Shown piece by piece: positions 43,313 to 51,237 of a stretch of DNA of 64,000 nt; the first letter of the stretch is position 1, and the number at the start of each line of letters is the position of its first letter. A program made the position numbers and the translations under genes. Source of the DNA: Bacillus sp. Marseille-Q1617 (GTDB taxonomy: Bacteria; Bacillota; Bacilli; Bacillales; Bacillaceae_B); contig NZ_CAHJXM010000003.1 in the NCBI RefSeq assembly GCF_903645295.1, forward strand, positions 496,001-560,000, in the 5' to 3' direction. The notes beneath the pieces are model-generated. The model was not told the DNA's origin and ran no database searches. It worked only from the letters and a program-made list of their open reading frames with translations.

Positions 43313-43341
43313 TTGAAAATGATTATCGTTTTTGATACGAT
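43313..43341 (+). promoter_or_regulatory. Promoter with overlapping Fur-type box
   Basis: TTGAAA (43313-43318), 17-base spacer, TACGAT (43336-43341) preceded by TGA (extended -10). Start of transcription about 43348. Confidence 0.6.
43314..43328. promoter_or_regulatory. Fur-type box 1
   Basis: TGAAAATGATTATCG fits the 7-1-7 Bacillus Fur site TGATAAT-N-ATTATCA at 12 of 14 fixed bases. Covers the -35 and part of the spacer. Confidence 0.6.
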
Positions 43342-43352
43342 GTAATTGAACA

Positions 43353-43367
43353 TGAAAATTATTCTCA
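43353..43367. promoter_or_regulatory. Fur-type box 2
   Basis: TGAAAATTATTCTCA, again 12 of 14 in the 7-1-7 pattern, 39 bp downstream of box 1 and just after the predicted transcription start. Confidence 0.6.
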
Positions 43368-43408
43368 ATTGCACGTCCAAATATAGTGAATTAAAGGTGG
43401 GGAATGAA

Positions 43409-43579
43409 ATGGTTTGGTTTCTGATTTTGCTGACTGTGGTTACATATGGCTTTATAATGAAGTACGTCTTGTCGAATGTTATGAAGGACCGACAGCCGGT
43501 TCAGAAAATTGCTTCTACTAAAACCAGTGCCCAATCTTTTGTATCATCCAATCTTATACCAACAGAATCAACAAGATAG
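43409..43579 (+). CDS. Small membrane protein, probably iron-regulated
   Basis: 56 residues: one transmembrane helix (MVWFLILLTVVTYGFIMKYV) and a basic, Ser/Thr-rich tail with six Lys/Arg. ATG at 43409 is about seven bases from AAAGGTGGGG. It has its own promoter with two Fur-type boxes and its own terminator, so it is a monocistronic unit. It resembles small Fur-regulated proteins in concept (B. subtilis FbpA/B/C) but I see no sequence match I can vouch for. Confidence 0.7.
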   Translation: MVWFLILLTVVTYGFIMKYVLSNVMKDRQPVQKIASTKTSAQSFVSSNLIPTESTR

Positions 43580-43609
43580 TCTCCTTTCATCGAAGGAGGC
43601 TTTTTTTTT
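43578..43609 (+). terminator. Terminator after the Fur-controlled gene
   Basis: AGTCTCCTT (43578-43586) pairs with AAGGAGGCT (43593-43601), running into nine T. Confidence 0.88.
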
Positions 43610-43629
43610 GCCCGTTTCATTATCGTGTC

Positions 43630-43722
43630 AAAAGCGATCTGGGTAGGACCCCGCAGGCATTTAAGTCGAGGAAGCTAACAGCCGCCCGCGGAAAGCGCAG
43701 TCTTGCACGGAAATCAAAAGCG
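43630..43722 (+). repeat. Structured intergenic repeat, copy 4 (left end lost)
   Basis: AAAAGCGATCTGGGTAGGACC onward aligns with copy 2 from its AAAAGCGAGACAGG position, keeps CCCCGCAGGC, GCCGCCCGCGGAAAGCG and GTCTTGCACGGAAATCAA, but the first 30 or so bases (left arm) are gone and the loop is diverged. A decayed element. Confidence 0.8.
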
Positions 43723-43865
43723 GTATTTAACCTACTCTCCAATTCCAAGAAAATGAATATGATAAAGTGATGATTTTCAAAGATAATATCAAACCATAGA
43801 GAATTCCCATTAAATAAGATAAAATAAAAGCGTTATCATTTTTTGGAACAGAAAGGATCTTAGAC

Positions 43866-46800
43866 ATGAGCCGCACTGAACAACAAAGCACCTATTTACA
43901 TACAATCCTTCACCAGCTGGCAGGATACGATGACATTTTTCGAGACAAGGGGGATGAAGAACGTTCCCGAAAAGTAGAAAGACTGGCAGAAAAAATATAC
44001 AGGAAAGAGTTTATATTGGCTTTTTGCGGGCATTTTTCTGCAGGGAAATCGACTATGATCAATTACTTGATGGGAGAAGAAATTCTTCCCTCAAGCCCTA
44101 TACCTACCAGTGCGAACCTGGTAAAAGTGCATCAGTCCAGGGAGGATTATGCCAAAATTCATTATCATACAGGAAAGCCGGTTTACTTCAAGGCACCATT
44201 TGAATATACGGTGATTAAAGAATTCTGCAGGAACGGGGAAGATGTTTACTCAGTAGAAATAGGCAGAAGTAAAACGGCGTTGCCTGAAGGGGTTTCCGTA
44301 CTGGATACACCAGGGGTCGATAGTACGGACGACGCTCATAGGATTTCAACGGAATCAGCTATCCATTTGGCGGATGCGGTTTTCTATGTAATGGATTATA
44401 ATCACGTTCAATCGCAAGTGAACTTTCAATTCACCAAAGAATTGAAGCGTCATGGAGTGAAGTTGTATCTTGTGGTGAATCAAATTGATAAGCACCATGA
44501 TGAGGAATTATCATTTGAGAACTTCAAAGAAGGTGTGAGGGAATCCTTCGCTTCCTGGGGAGTAGTACCGGACGGGGTTTTCTATACAAGCCTCAAAGAT
44601 TTGGAGGATGAGAATAATCAAGCTGAAGACCTTCGTGAACTCATAAAGAAGCAGGTGACAGAAAAGGAGGCATTGATCGAAGCGTCCGCCCGGTCAGCTA
44701 TGTCTCAGCTCATACATGAGCATAAAAGCTGGTATGAACAACAGCAGCAGCATGTCATGGAAGAAGGCCGAGAACATCTATCAGAAGAAGAGTGGAGAAA
44801 TAAAGACAGTCTGCTTTTCGAAGAAGAAAAAATTCTTGACGAACTAAATGAAAACGACAGCAGCGAGTTACGGCAGGATTTTGAGGATGAAAGGAGTAAC
44901 ATCCTAAAGAATGCTTATTTAATGCCATTTGAGACAAGAGACCTTGCAAAGGAGTTTCTAGAAAGCCAGCAGGCTGACTTTAAAGTCGGATTCCTGTTTT
45001 CAAAGCAAAAGACAGAAGAAGAAAAGATGCGAAGAGCAAAAATCTTCAAACAAGAAGTGAACAGCAGAATCGAAACTCAGCTCGATTGGCATCTGAAGTC
45101 GCTGGGAAAAGCATTATTAAAGAAAAACAACGCAGCTTCTCCGGCTCTCCTGGAAGGCTGGGAAAATTTATCCCTGCAAGTGGATGAGGATTATTTAACT
45201 GGATTGATAAAGCCTGGAGCCAGGGTAACGGGTGATTACGTACTGCAGTATTGTGATAATCTTTCAGAAGATTTAAAGAAAAATGCCAGAAGGCAGTCGA
45301 ATGAATTACTAGAAAGCAATTTAAAACATCTTAAAAATTCTTCCGAAAGCAAACAGACACAACTTCTGGATAGTCTGCAGGCTGTTCGTCAGAAAACAGT
45401 ATATGTGCATAAATGGAAGCTCCTGGAGGAAGAAAAGCTTCAGCAAATGGAGAAACTCGGTCAATCAGCAGAGTCAAATACGAAAGAAGACAAGATTCAA
45501 AAATGGGTAAAGCAGTGGAATGAGAAGGATCAACAGTACATTGAAGCATCCGAAATGCAGGCTGCCGACACAGTTTCCGACTTTGTAACCTTGGTTGAAA
45601 AAGAGATATTACCACCCGGGGGAAGAGAGAATAATGATTCACAGGTTTCCGTTGAAAGTGCCATAGACAGACTCGAGAGAATGACACACGTGTTTAAAAA
45701 CCTGCATGGATTCACTAAAATAGCCCAGATATTGGATGGTAAAAGGGAAAGGCTCGCCCATCAAACATTCACGATTGCGTTATTCGGGGCTTTCAGTGCA
45801 GGAAAGTCTTCATTCGCCAATGCTCTTCTTGGAAAAAAGGTATTGCCTGTCAGCCCAAATCCTACAACCGCATCAATTAACCGGATAAAGCCTGTAACAG
45901 AACTGCATCATCATGAAACAGCAGATGTCCAAATTAAATCTGAAGAACAGTTATTTCAGGACATTTCCCATTCCTTGTCCTATTTTGAAAGAAGTATTTC
46001 CAATGTAGAAGAAGCGTTGGAGATCATTCCGAAGCTTCTCGACGAGGCGGAAGGGGATGCGAAAGAGAAAATACATCTTACTTTTTTAGCGGCATTCTAT
46101 AAAGGGTTTGATGAATTCAAACTTTGCTTAGGTGAAAAACTCACCGTCAGCTTAGATGATTATCGGGGATATGTTGCCGATGAAACCAAATCCTGCTTTG
46201 TTGAATCGATCGATTTGTACTATGACTGTGATGTTACGAGAAAAGGAATTACATTGGTTGATACGCCAGGAGCCGATTCGATCAATGCCCGGCATACAGG
46301 GGTAGCCTTCGAGTATATTAAAAATGCTGATGCCATTCTTTTTGTAACTTATTATAATCATGCTTTTGCAAAGGCAGATCGTGAGTTCCTCATTCAGTTA
46401 GGAAGGGTAAAAGATACATTTGAACTCGATAAAATGTTTTTTATCGTTAATGCCATCGATCTCGCCAAAAATGATGAAGAAAAGAATGAAGTCATAGAAT
46501 ATGTTCAAAGTCAGTTGATTCACTATGGGATTCGCTTCCCGAGGATTTTCGGGGTTTCGTCCTTACTGGCCCTGGAAAAACAGGAGGAACCATCAACTGG
46601 CATGGAAAACTTCAAACAAGAATTCGATTCCTTCATACGGCATGAACTCGTCAGCATGAGTGTGGATTCTGCCATAAATGAATGGGAGAAAGGCATCAAA
46701 CGGTTCAAGAATTATATTGAAGCCGCTTCAAGTGACCATTGGAGTAAACAACACCGCATCCATGAGCTGAAGCAAGCGAAATCCGCAGTGAAGGAATTAC

Positions 46801-47504
46801 TGGATGCAAGAACATCAGACAACATGGAAGCTGAAGTGCAACAGGAACTGGATGAGTTGATCTATTACTTGAAACAACGAGTTTTCTTCAGGCTCTCTGA
46901 TTTTTATAAAGAGGCTTTCCATTCAGGACTATTTATGAATGAGCCGAACGCTGTCAAGGCGCTGCAAAGCGGATTGAAAGAATATATTACAAGTGTCGGA
47001 TTTGATTTATCCCAGGAACTGAGAGCGACTTCTTTGAGGATACAGCAATTTATCGGAAAGCAGCTGCAGATCTTGTGGGATGAATTGGAAGCAGCCATAC
47101 AAGAAAAGGAGGAAGAGATTATGCTTTCTTCGCCTGATTATAAATTTGAAGAAGCAATCGAGTTTGAACAGGCATTTAAGGATATCAATCTCGATCGATT
47201 TAAAGACGCTTTTTCCACTTTCAAGAATCCTAAACAATTTCTTGAAAAGGGTGGAAAAAAAGAAATTCAGGAGGAGCTGGAAAAGAAACTCCATGACCCT
47301 GCTGATGAATATTTAATACATGAAAAACAAAGGTTGGAAGACTGGAATGGAGAAAATCTTAAACTGAAATTCATGAAATTAAAAGAAGAAGCAATAGCAC
47401 AAGCTTTTGAACAAATCGATTCGAACATCGAAGCGCTGAGTAACGTGCAGGATATTGATAAACTTCGCAGCGAACTTAAATGGCTTGAAGAGGAAACAAT
47501 CTAA
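43866..47504 (+). CDS. dynA: Bacterial dynamin-like protein DynA (YpbR)
   Basis: 1212 residues, two tandem dynamin modules as in B. subtilis DynA. Module 1: P-loop GHFSAGKST (55-63), switch DTPGVDSTDD, NQID. Module 2: P-loop GAFSAGKSS (from 641), DTPGADS, NAID. Long helical stalk regions (EEKILDELNEND; YKFEEAIEFEQAFKDINL) follow each GTPase. Membrane-remodelling GTPase thought to aid membrane repair and phage tolerance. Single gene length indicates no frameshift. Followed after 23 bases by a Cys-rich gene. Confidence 0.93.
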   Translation: MSRTEQQSTYLHTILHQLAGYDDIFRDKGDEERSRKVERLAEKIYRKEFILAFCGHFSAGKSTMINYLMGEEILPSSPIPTSANLVKVHQSREDYAKIHYHTGKPVYFKAPFEYTVIKEFCRNGEDVYSVEIGRSKTALPEGVSVLDTPGVDSTDDAHRISTESAIHLADAVFYVMDYNHVQSQVNFQFTKELKRHGVKLYLVVNQIDKHHDEELSFENFKEGVRESFASWGVVPDGVFYTSLKDLEDENNQAEDLRELIKKQVTEKEALIEASARSAMSQLIHEHKSWYEQQQQHVMEEGREHLSEEEWRNKDSLLFEEEKILDELNENDSSELRQDFEDERSNILKNAYLMPFETRDLAKEFLESQQADFKVGFLFSKQKTEEEKMRRAKIFKQEVNSRIETQLDWHLKSLGKALLKKNNAASPALLEGWENLSLQVDEDYLTGLIKPGARVTGDYVLQYCDNLSEDLKKNARRQSNELLESNLKHLKNSSESKQTQLLDSLQAVRQKTVYVHKWKLLEEEKLQQMEKLGQSAESNTKEDKIQKWVKQWNEKDQQYIEASEMQAADTVSDFVTLVEKEILPPGGRENNDSQVSVESAIDRLERMTHVFKNLHGFTKIAQILDGKRERLAHQTFTIALFGAFSAGKSSFANALLGKKVLPVSPNPTTASINRIKPVTELHHHETADVQIKSEEQLFQDISHSLSYFERSISNVEEALEIIPKLLDEAEGDAKEKIHLTFLAAFYKGFDEFKLCLGEKLTVSLDDYRGYVADETKSCFVESIDLYYDCDVTRKGITLVDTPGADSINARHTGVAFEYIKNADAILFVTYYNHAFAKADREFLIQLGRVKDTFELDKMFFIVNAIDLAKNDEEKNEVIEYVQSQLIHYGIRFPRIFGVSSLLALEKQEEPSTGMENFKQEFDSFIRHELVSMSVDSAINEWEKGIKRFKNYIEAASSDHWSKQHRIHELKQAKSAVKELLDARTSDNMEAEVQQELDELIYYLKQRVFFRLSDFYKEAFHSGLFMNEPNAVKALQSGLKEYITSVGFDLSQELRATSLRIQQFIGKQLQILWDELEAAIQEKEEEIMLSSPDYKFEEAIEFEQAFKDINLDRFKDAFSTFKNPKQFLEKGGKKEIQEELEKKLHDPADEYLIHEKQRLEDWNGENLKLKFMKLKEEAIAQAFEQIDSNIEALSNVQDIDKLRSELKWLEEETI

Positions 47505-47527
47505 TACCTTAGGAGAGGGTGAACGTG

Positions 47528-47716
47528 ATGACGGACAATCCATTTCACTGCTGTGCCACCTGCATCCACATCCGGGCCGATAAATCCAGTCACAATTCAA
47601 AGACCACTTATTTTTGTTCCCGCCTGGGTTATGAAACTAAAACTTCGTATCAATTTTCGTGCTGGGATCCAAAGGAAACGGTAAAGGATTTGATGAAAAA
47701 GAGGGGGATATCTTAA
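47528..47716 (+). CDS. Small Cys-rich, zinc-finger-like protein
   Basis: 62 residues. Cysteines at C8, C9, C12, C30 and C45 (HCCATCIHI ... YFCSRLGYE ... FSCWD) suggest a four-Cys zinc site. ATG at 47528 follows AGGAGAGGG; two GTGs in frame just upstream are possible. Its TAA overlaps the ATG of the rhodanese gene (TAATG), so the two are translationally coupled. Family not recognised. Confidence 0.7.
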   Translation: MTDNPFHCCATCIHIRADKSSHNSKTTYFCSRLGYETKTSYQFSCWDPKETVKDLMKKRGIS

Positions 47717-48549
47717 TGCGTTTTATTAAAAGTGTGGACTGGTTAAAGAAGCATCTGAACGATCGAAATGTGAGAGTGATCGACTGCAGTTTTTCTTTGG
47801 GTGATCCTTCAGCCGGTAAGACATCTTACTTGAAGGAGCATATTCCAGGCGCGGTATATTTTGACCTTGAAAAGGATTTATCCGGGCATGTAAAAGAACA
47901 CGGAGGCCGCCATCCCCTTCCCAATATGAAAAACCTCCTCAGAAAAGTTGAAAATGCAGGCATCGACAATCAATCCGCTATCATCGCCTACGATCAGGGT
48001 GAAGGTGCTTTTGCCAGCAGATGCTGGTGGCTGTTTCGATATTTGGGACATGAGAATGTGTTTGTCTTGAACGGTGGATTTAAAGCCTGGAAGGAAAGGG
48101 GATTCGAAACTCAAGCATCTATTCCTGAATATGGTGAAAAGAGTTATACCCCATCATTCAATGAAGACATGCTCGCATCTTTAGGGGAAGTGGAACGCAT
48201 ATCAGAAGGAGAGAGCCAGGCGGTTTTACTCGATTCCCGCAGTGAAGAACGCTTTCTGGGTCTGGAGGAGCCGATCGATCGGATTCCAGGACATATCCCA
48301 AAAGCAATCAATGCTCCTTGGACGCAGTGTATACACAAAGGATTCTTCCGGGATACAGATGTACAGAATCAGCGATTTGCAAACCTTGACAGAAATAGTC
48401 CCATCATTGTGTATTGCGGCTCAGGCGTGACTGCGACACCTAACATCATCGCACTCTTGGAAGCGGGATTCCATGATGTGAAATTGTACGCCGGAAGCTA
48501 CAGCGACTGGGTATCATATGAACATCATAAAGTGGACAAGCAGCAATGA
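47716..48549 (+). CDS. Sulfurtransferase (tandem rhodanese)
   Basis: 277 residues with two rhodanese domains: an inactive N-terminal one (YLKEHIPGAVYFDLEKDLS) and a catalytic C-terminal one with C234 in YCGSGVTA, the CGSGVTA loop typical of 3-mercaptopyruvate/thiosulfate sulfurtransferases. Cytoplasmic. GAGGGGG is about eight bases from the ATG, which overlaps the upstream stop. Confidence 0.88.
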   Translation: MRFIKSVDWLKKHLNDRNVRVIDCSFSLGDPSAGKTSYLKEHIPGAVYFDLEKDLSGHVKEHGGRHPLPNMKNLLRKVENAGIDNQSAIIAYDQGEGAFASRCWWLFRYLGHENVFVLNGGFKAWKERGFETQASIPEYGEKSYTPSFNEDMLASLGEVERISEGESQAVLLDSRSEERFLGLEEPIDRIPGHIPKAINAPWTQCIHKGFFRDTDVQNQRFANLDRNSPIIVYCGSGVTATPNIIALLEAGFHDVKLYAGSYSDWVSYEHHKVDKQQ

Positions 48550-48552
48550 CGG

Positions 48553-48587
48553 AACAAGCCTGTGAACTTACAGGCTTGTTTTCTTTT
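48553..48587 (+). terminator. Terminator after the rhodanese gene
   Basis: ACAAGCCTGT (48554-48563) pairs with ACAGGCTTGT (48570-48579), then TTTCTTTT. Confidence 0.88.
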
Positions 48588-48591
48588 CCAA

Positions 48592-48619
48592 TTGGGAGAG
48601 AAAGAAAATATGTTATACT
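48592..48619 (+). promoter_or_regulatory. Promoter of ypcP
   Basis: TTGGGA (48592-48597), 16-base spacer, TATACT (48614-48619) with an upstream TGT (extended -10). Confidence 0.55.
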
Positions 48620-48688
48620 TTTAAAGGATTGCTTTTTACTGAAGTAAGTATAAGTCGGACTAATTTGTAACAGGCAGGAGTGGATGAA

Positions 48689-49585
48689 ATGAGAAAAGAA
48701 GAACACATATTACTGATAGATGGGATGGCACTATTATTCCGTTCATTTTTTGCTACAGCTGTAACAGGTCAATTTATGATGAATTCCAAAGGGCTGCCGA
48801 CCAACGGTGTACAAGGTTTCATGAAGCACCTCCTGATGGCGGTCGATCATGTCAATCCGTCCCATATACTGGTTTGCTGGGATATGGGAAGTCAGACGTT
48901 CCGGAATGAGGTTTATACCGATTATAAATCCAATCGTAATGCTCCTCCGGTTGAGCTTATTCCCCAATTTGATCTCGCTAAAGAAGTGGCGGAAGGATTT
49001 AATTTGGTGAATGTGGGTGTGCCGGGTTTTGAAGCTGATGACTGTATCGGTACTCTGGCAAAGGCACATCACAGGGAACGTAAGGTAACGGTCCTCAGCG
49101 GTGATCAGGATTTGCTTCAACTCCTTGATGAAAACATTGAGATCATGTTATTGAAAAAAGGGTTTGGAAATTATCAGATATACACTAAAGACCTGTTCAT
49201 AGAAGAACGCGGAATTACGCCAACCCAGTTTATTGATGTGAAAGCATTGATGGGTGATTCCAGCGACGGTTATCCAGGAGTGAAGGGAATAGGAGAGAAA
49301 ACAGCTGTTAAGCTGATACAGGAATACAATGATATTAAGGGAATCTTAGAAAACCTTGATAAATTAACATCTTCTCAGCGAAAGAAAATCGAAACAGATC
49401 TGGATATGCTGAATGTCTCAAGAAAATTAGCCGAGATCCATTGTGAGGTCCCGCTTTCTCTTTCGATCGAAAACGCCGCGTGGAGTCATGTATCGCATAC
49501 TTCTATATCGTATATCGAAGAACTGGAATTAAAGGTGTTAAGAAGGTTCCTCTTAAGCGCAGAGACTTTAACAGCATCCAGTTAA
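48689..49585 (+). CDS. ypcP: 5'-3' exonuclease YpcP
   Basis: 298 residues, FEN/PolI-type 5' nuclease without a polymerase. Acidic metal ligands are in LLIDGMALLFR, CWDMGSQTFRNE, GFEADDCIGTLA and LSGDQDLLQL; the H3TH motif is GDSSDGYPGVKGIGEKTA. Acts in Okazaki fragment/RNA primer removal by homology. ATG at 48689 is eight bases after AGGAG; the GTG at 48680 overlaps that site. Own promoter and terminator. Confidence 0.92.
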   Translation: MRKEEHILLIDGMALLFRSFFATAVTGQFMMNSKGLPTNGVQGFMKHLLMAVDHVNPSHILVCWDMGSQTFRNEVYTDYKSNRNAPPVELIPQFDLAKEVAEGFNLVNVGVPGFEADDCIGTLAKAHHRERKVTVLSGDQDLLQLLDENIEIMLLKKGFGNYQIYTKDLFIEERGITPTQFIDVKALMGDSSDGYPGVKGIGEKTAVKLIQEYNDIKGILENLDKLTSSQRKKIETDLDMLNVSRKLAEIHCEVPLSLSIENAAWSHVSHTSISYIEELELKVLRRFLLSAETLTASS

Positions 49586-49587
49586 AT

Positions 49588-49623
49588 AAACAAAGAGTCA
49601 GGTTGCGGCCTGGCTCTTTGTTT
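49588..49623. terminator. Terminator between ypcP and sspL
   Basis: AAACAAAGAGTCAGG (49588-49602) pairs with CCTGGCTCTTTGTTT (49609-49623) with one mismatch; works in both directions. Confidence 0.88.
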
Positions 49624-49644
49624 AAATGGAAAAGGGACAGTGGA

Positions 49645-49782
49645 CTATTTTGTATTCAGCTTTTTGGCTGCATTCTCCAACTTGCTCTTAGGTTCCTGCG
49701 CAAATTCTGTATCCGCGGCATGACCCTGTGGATTGACACTGCCTGCTATTTTACCTTTATTTTTATTATTATTTTTGCTCAT
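49645..49782 (-). CDS. sspL: Small acid-soluble spore protein L
   Basis: 45 residues: MSKNNNKNKGKIAGSVNPQG, then HAADTEFAQEPKSKLENAAK and KLNTK. The GSVNPQG and PKSKLEN.AKK pattern matches SspL of B. subtilis, which also lies next to ypcP. CAGGAGGCG precedes the ATG. Expected forespore expression; no clear sigma-G promoter could be fixed. Confidence 0.85.
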   Translation of the reverse strand: MSKNNNKNKGKIAGSVNPQGHAADTEFAQEPKSKLENAAKKLNTK

Positions 49783-49897
49783 TTAATCGCCTCCTGTAAA
49801 AAGATACATACATCATTTATTTTGCGTGTTGTTCCATAAAATATCCCATGTAAAAAGGAATTTTAGGACAGACTATTGATAAGGGAGGTGTATAGGT

Positions 49898-50407
49898 GTG
49901 AATAAAGGTATACTGACAGCGTTATTGAGTATCTTTTTGGCTCAGGGCTTCAAGATTCCGCTTCATTATATAAAAAAGAAGGAATGGAAACCTGAACTGT
50001 TTTTCCAGACAGGGGGAATGCCCAGCTCACACAGTGCCGGAGTTGCTTCTTTAACCACTTTTATTGCATTGAAAAAAGGAGTCAAAACAATTGATTTTGC
50101 TCTTTCCTTTGTCTTCGGCTTAATCGTCATGTATGATGCGCAGGGGATAAGGAGGCAGACTGGTGAATTGACTCTTAAAGTGAATAGTCTGGATGAGCTT
50201 GTCAGAAAAGCACATGAGAAAGAATCGGTCGAATTTGAAGAAAAGAAACCTAAACGCCTTAAAGAAATGCTGGGACATCAGCCTCAAGAGGTGGTAGGGG
50301 GAGCACTTCTTGGATTGATAATGGGGACTTTAGGTTTTTTGATATCAAAAAAAGATAGGCAAAGAAAAAGATTTTTTGTAAGAGAAAGAAGACAACGCTG
50401 TATGTAG
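49898..50407 (+). CDS. Divergent PAP2 family (DUF212/YuiD-like) membrane protein
   Basis: 169 residues. Features KxxxxW...GGMPSSHSAGVASL (phosphatase-like SSHS motif), MYDAQGIRRQTGE and HQPQEVVGGALLG match the divergent PAP2 family, related to acid phosphatases but with incomplete catalytic motifs. Several membrane helices; the C-terminus is very basic (KKDRQRKRFFVRERRQR). GTG start at 49898 follows AAGGGAGGTG. Not the same as B. subtilis YuiD necessarily, but same family. Confidence 0.82.
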   Translation: MNKGILTALLSIFLAQGFKIPLHYIKKKEWKPELFFQTGGMPSSHSAGVASLTTFIALKKGVKTIDFALSFVFGLIVMYDAQGIRRQTGELTLKVNSLDELVRKAHEKESVEFEEKKPKRLKEMLGHQPQEVVGGALLGLIMGTLGFLISKKDRQRKRFFVRERRQRCM

Positions 50408-50420
50408 GGTGAGGAGAAAA

Positions 50421-50687
50421 GTGAAAAAAACAACTGAAGATTTTCTCATTGATTTGGAAAACAGGGGATTTAAGTTTCAGGAAGATGCAATTGGATTTAT
50501 TTATTTCGGAAAAAAATATACAGATGCATCTGATGAATTGGTCAATAGCGCAATCGAGATTACATTAAAAGCTCAAAAGCAGTTTGACTCAAGCTTTTAT
50601 ATGTCTATATTAGAGCGTCTTCATTCCCAGAAAATCAGCTCAAGGAAAGAAGCGTTACGCTGGATGGTCCATCAAGGACTTGCCTGA
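50421..50687 (+). CDS. Small conserved Bacillus protein (possibly DUF6123)
   Basis: 88 residues (MKKTTEDFLIDLENRGFKF ... EDAIGFIYFGKKYTDASDE ... SRKEALRWMVHQGLA). Soluble, alpha/beta. GTG at 50421 follows GAGGAG; another GTG at 50409 contains part of that site. I associate the pattern with DUF6123 from memory, unverified. It may be co-transcribed with the PAP2-like gene 13 bases upstream. Confidence 0.65.
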   Translation: MKKTTEDFLIDLENRGFKFQEDAIGFIYFGKKYTDASDELVNSAIEITLKAQKQFDSSFYMSILERLHSQKISSRKEALRWMVHQGLA

Positions 50688-50719
50688 CAAAAGGCTGCTT
50701 TATAACTTTATTTTATTTT

Positions 50720-50735
50720 GCAGTCTTGCACGGAA
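50720..50735 (+). repeat. Remnant of the ~125-bp repeat (right end only)
   Basis: GCAGTCTTGCACGGAA is identical to the right-end segment of copy 4; nothing else of the element is left. Confidence 0.5.
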
Positions 50736-50763
50736 TGGGCAGCCGTTGTTAAACAGAATCAAA

Positions 50764-50793
50764 AAAAAGGAGTGCCGATCAGGCCTCCTTTTT
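50764..50793. terminator. Bidirectional terminator before ypdQ
   Basis: AAAAAGGAG with GCC (50764-50775) pairs with GGCCTCCTTTTT (50782-50793). Confidence 0.8.
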
Positions 50794-50824
50794 ACATGAA
50801 ATGCATGATACTCTAAAAAAACAT

Positions 50825-51211
50825 TTAATTTAAATGAATAGCTTTCCTGGCAAGCTCATCGGCCATTTTGTTTTCTTTACTCGGCACCCATTTAATGAAA
50901 AACAGGGGGAGTTTCTCCGAAAGATCCAATATTTCCTTTAAAACAGATTTATAAGCGGAACTCTTTACAAACTCTTTTTCGACGGCTTGCACAAGAGCTT
51001 GTGAGTCACTGCGTATCCAAACCGTTTCTGCGTTATGTTCGATGCAGATTTCCAACGCCTTCTTACATGCAGTGAATTCAGCTAGATGATTGTCCATTTC
51101 ACCCAGCGGTATAGAAAAATGTTTCAGCACCCCGTGTTGTTTGAGAACGATTCCAGCCCCGCTTGGGCCGGGATTGCCTGCACTGGCCCCATCTATATTT
51201 ACTTCAAGCAT
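50825..51211 (-). CDS. ypdQ: RNase H type 1-like protein YpdQ
   Basis: 128 residues. RNase HI fold with the acidic residues in NIDGASAGNPGPSG, LAEFTACKKAL, IRSDSQALV and ADELARKA, all four carboxylates present. Predicted RNA/DNA hybrid nuclease, though the B. subtilis counterpart is reported as weak or inactive. ATG at 51211 is about six bases from AGAGGTG; GTG at 51220 is possible. Downstream of the queuosine transporter gene by 26 bases, likely co-transcribed. Confidence 0.87.
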   Translation of the reverse strand: MLEVNIDGASAGNPGPSGAGIVLKQHGVLKHFSIPLGEMDNHLAEFTACKKALEICIEHNAETVWIRSDSQALVQAVEKEFVKSSAYKSVLKEILDLSEKLPLFFIKWVPSKENKMADELARKAIHLN

Positions 51212-51237
51212 CAATGCCACCTCTCCTTATGAATGTT

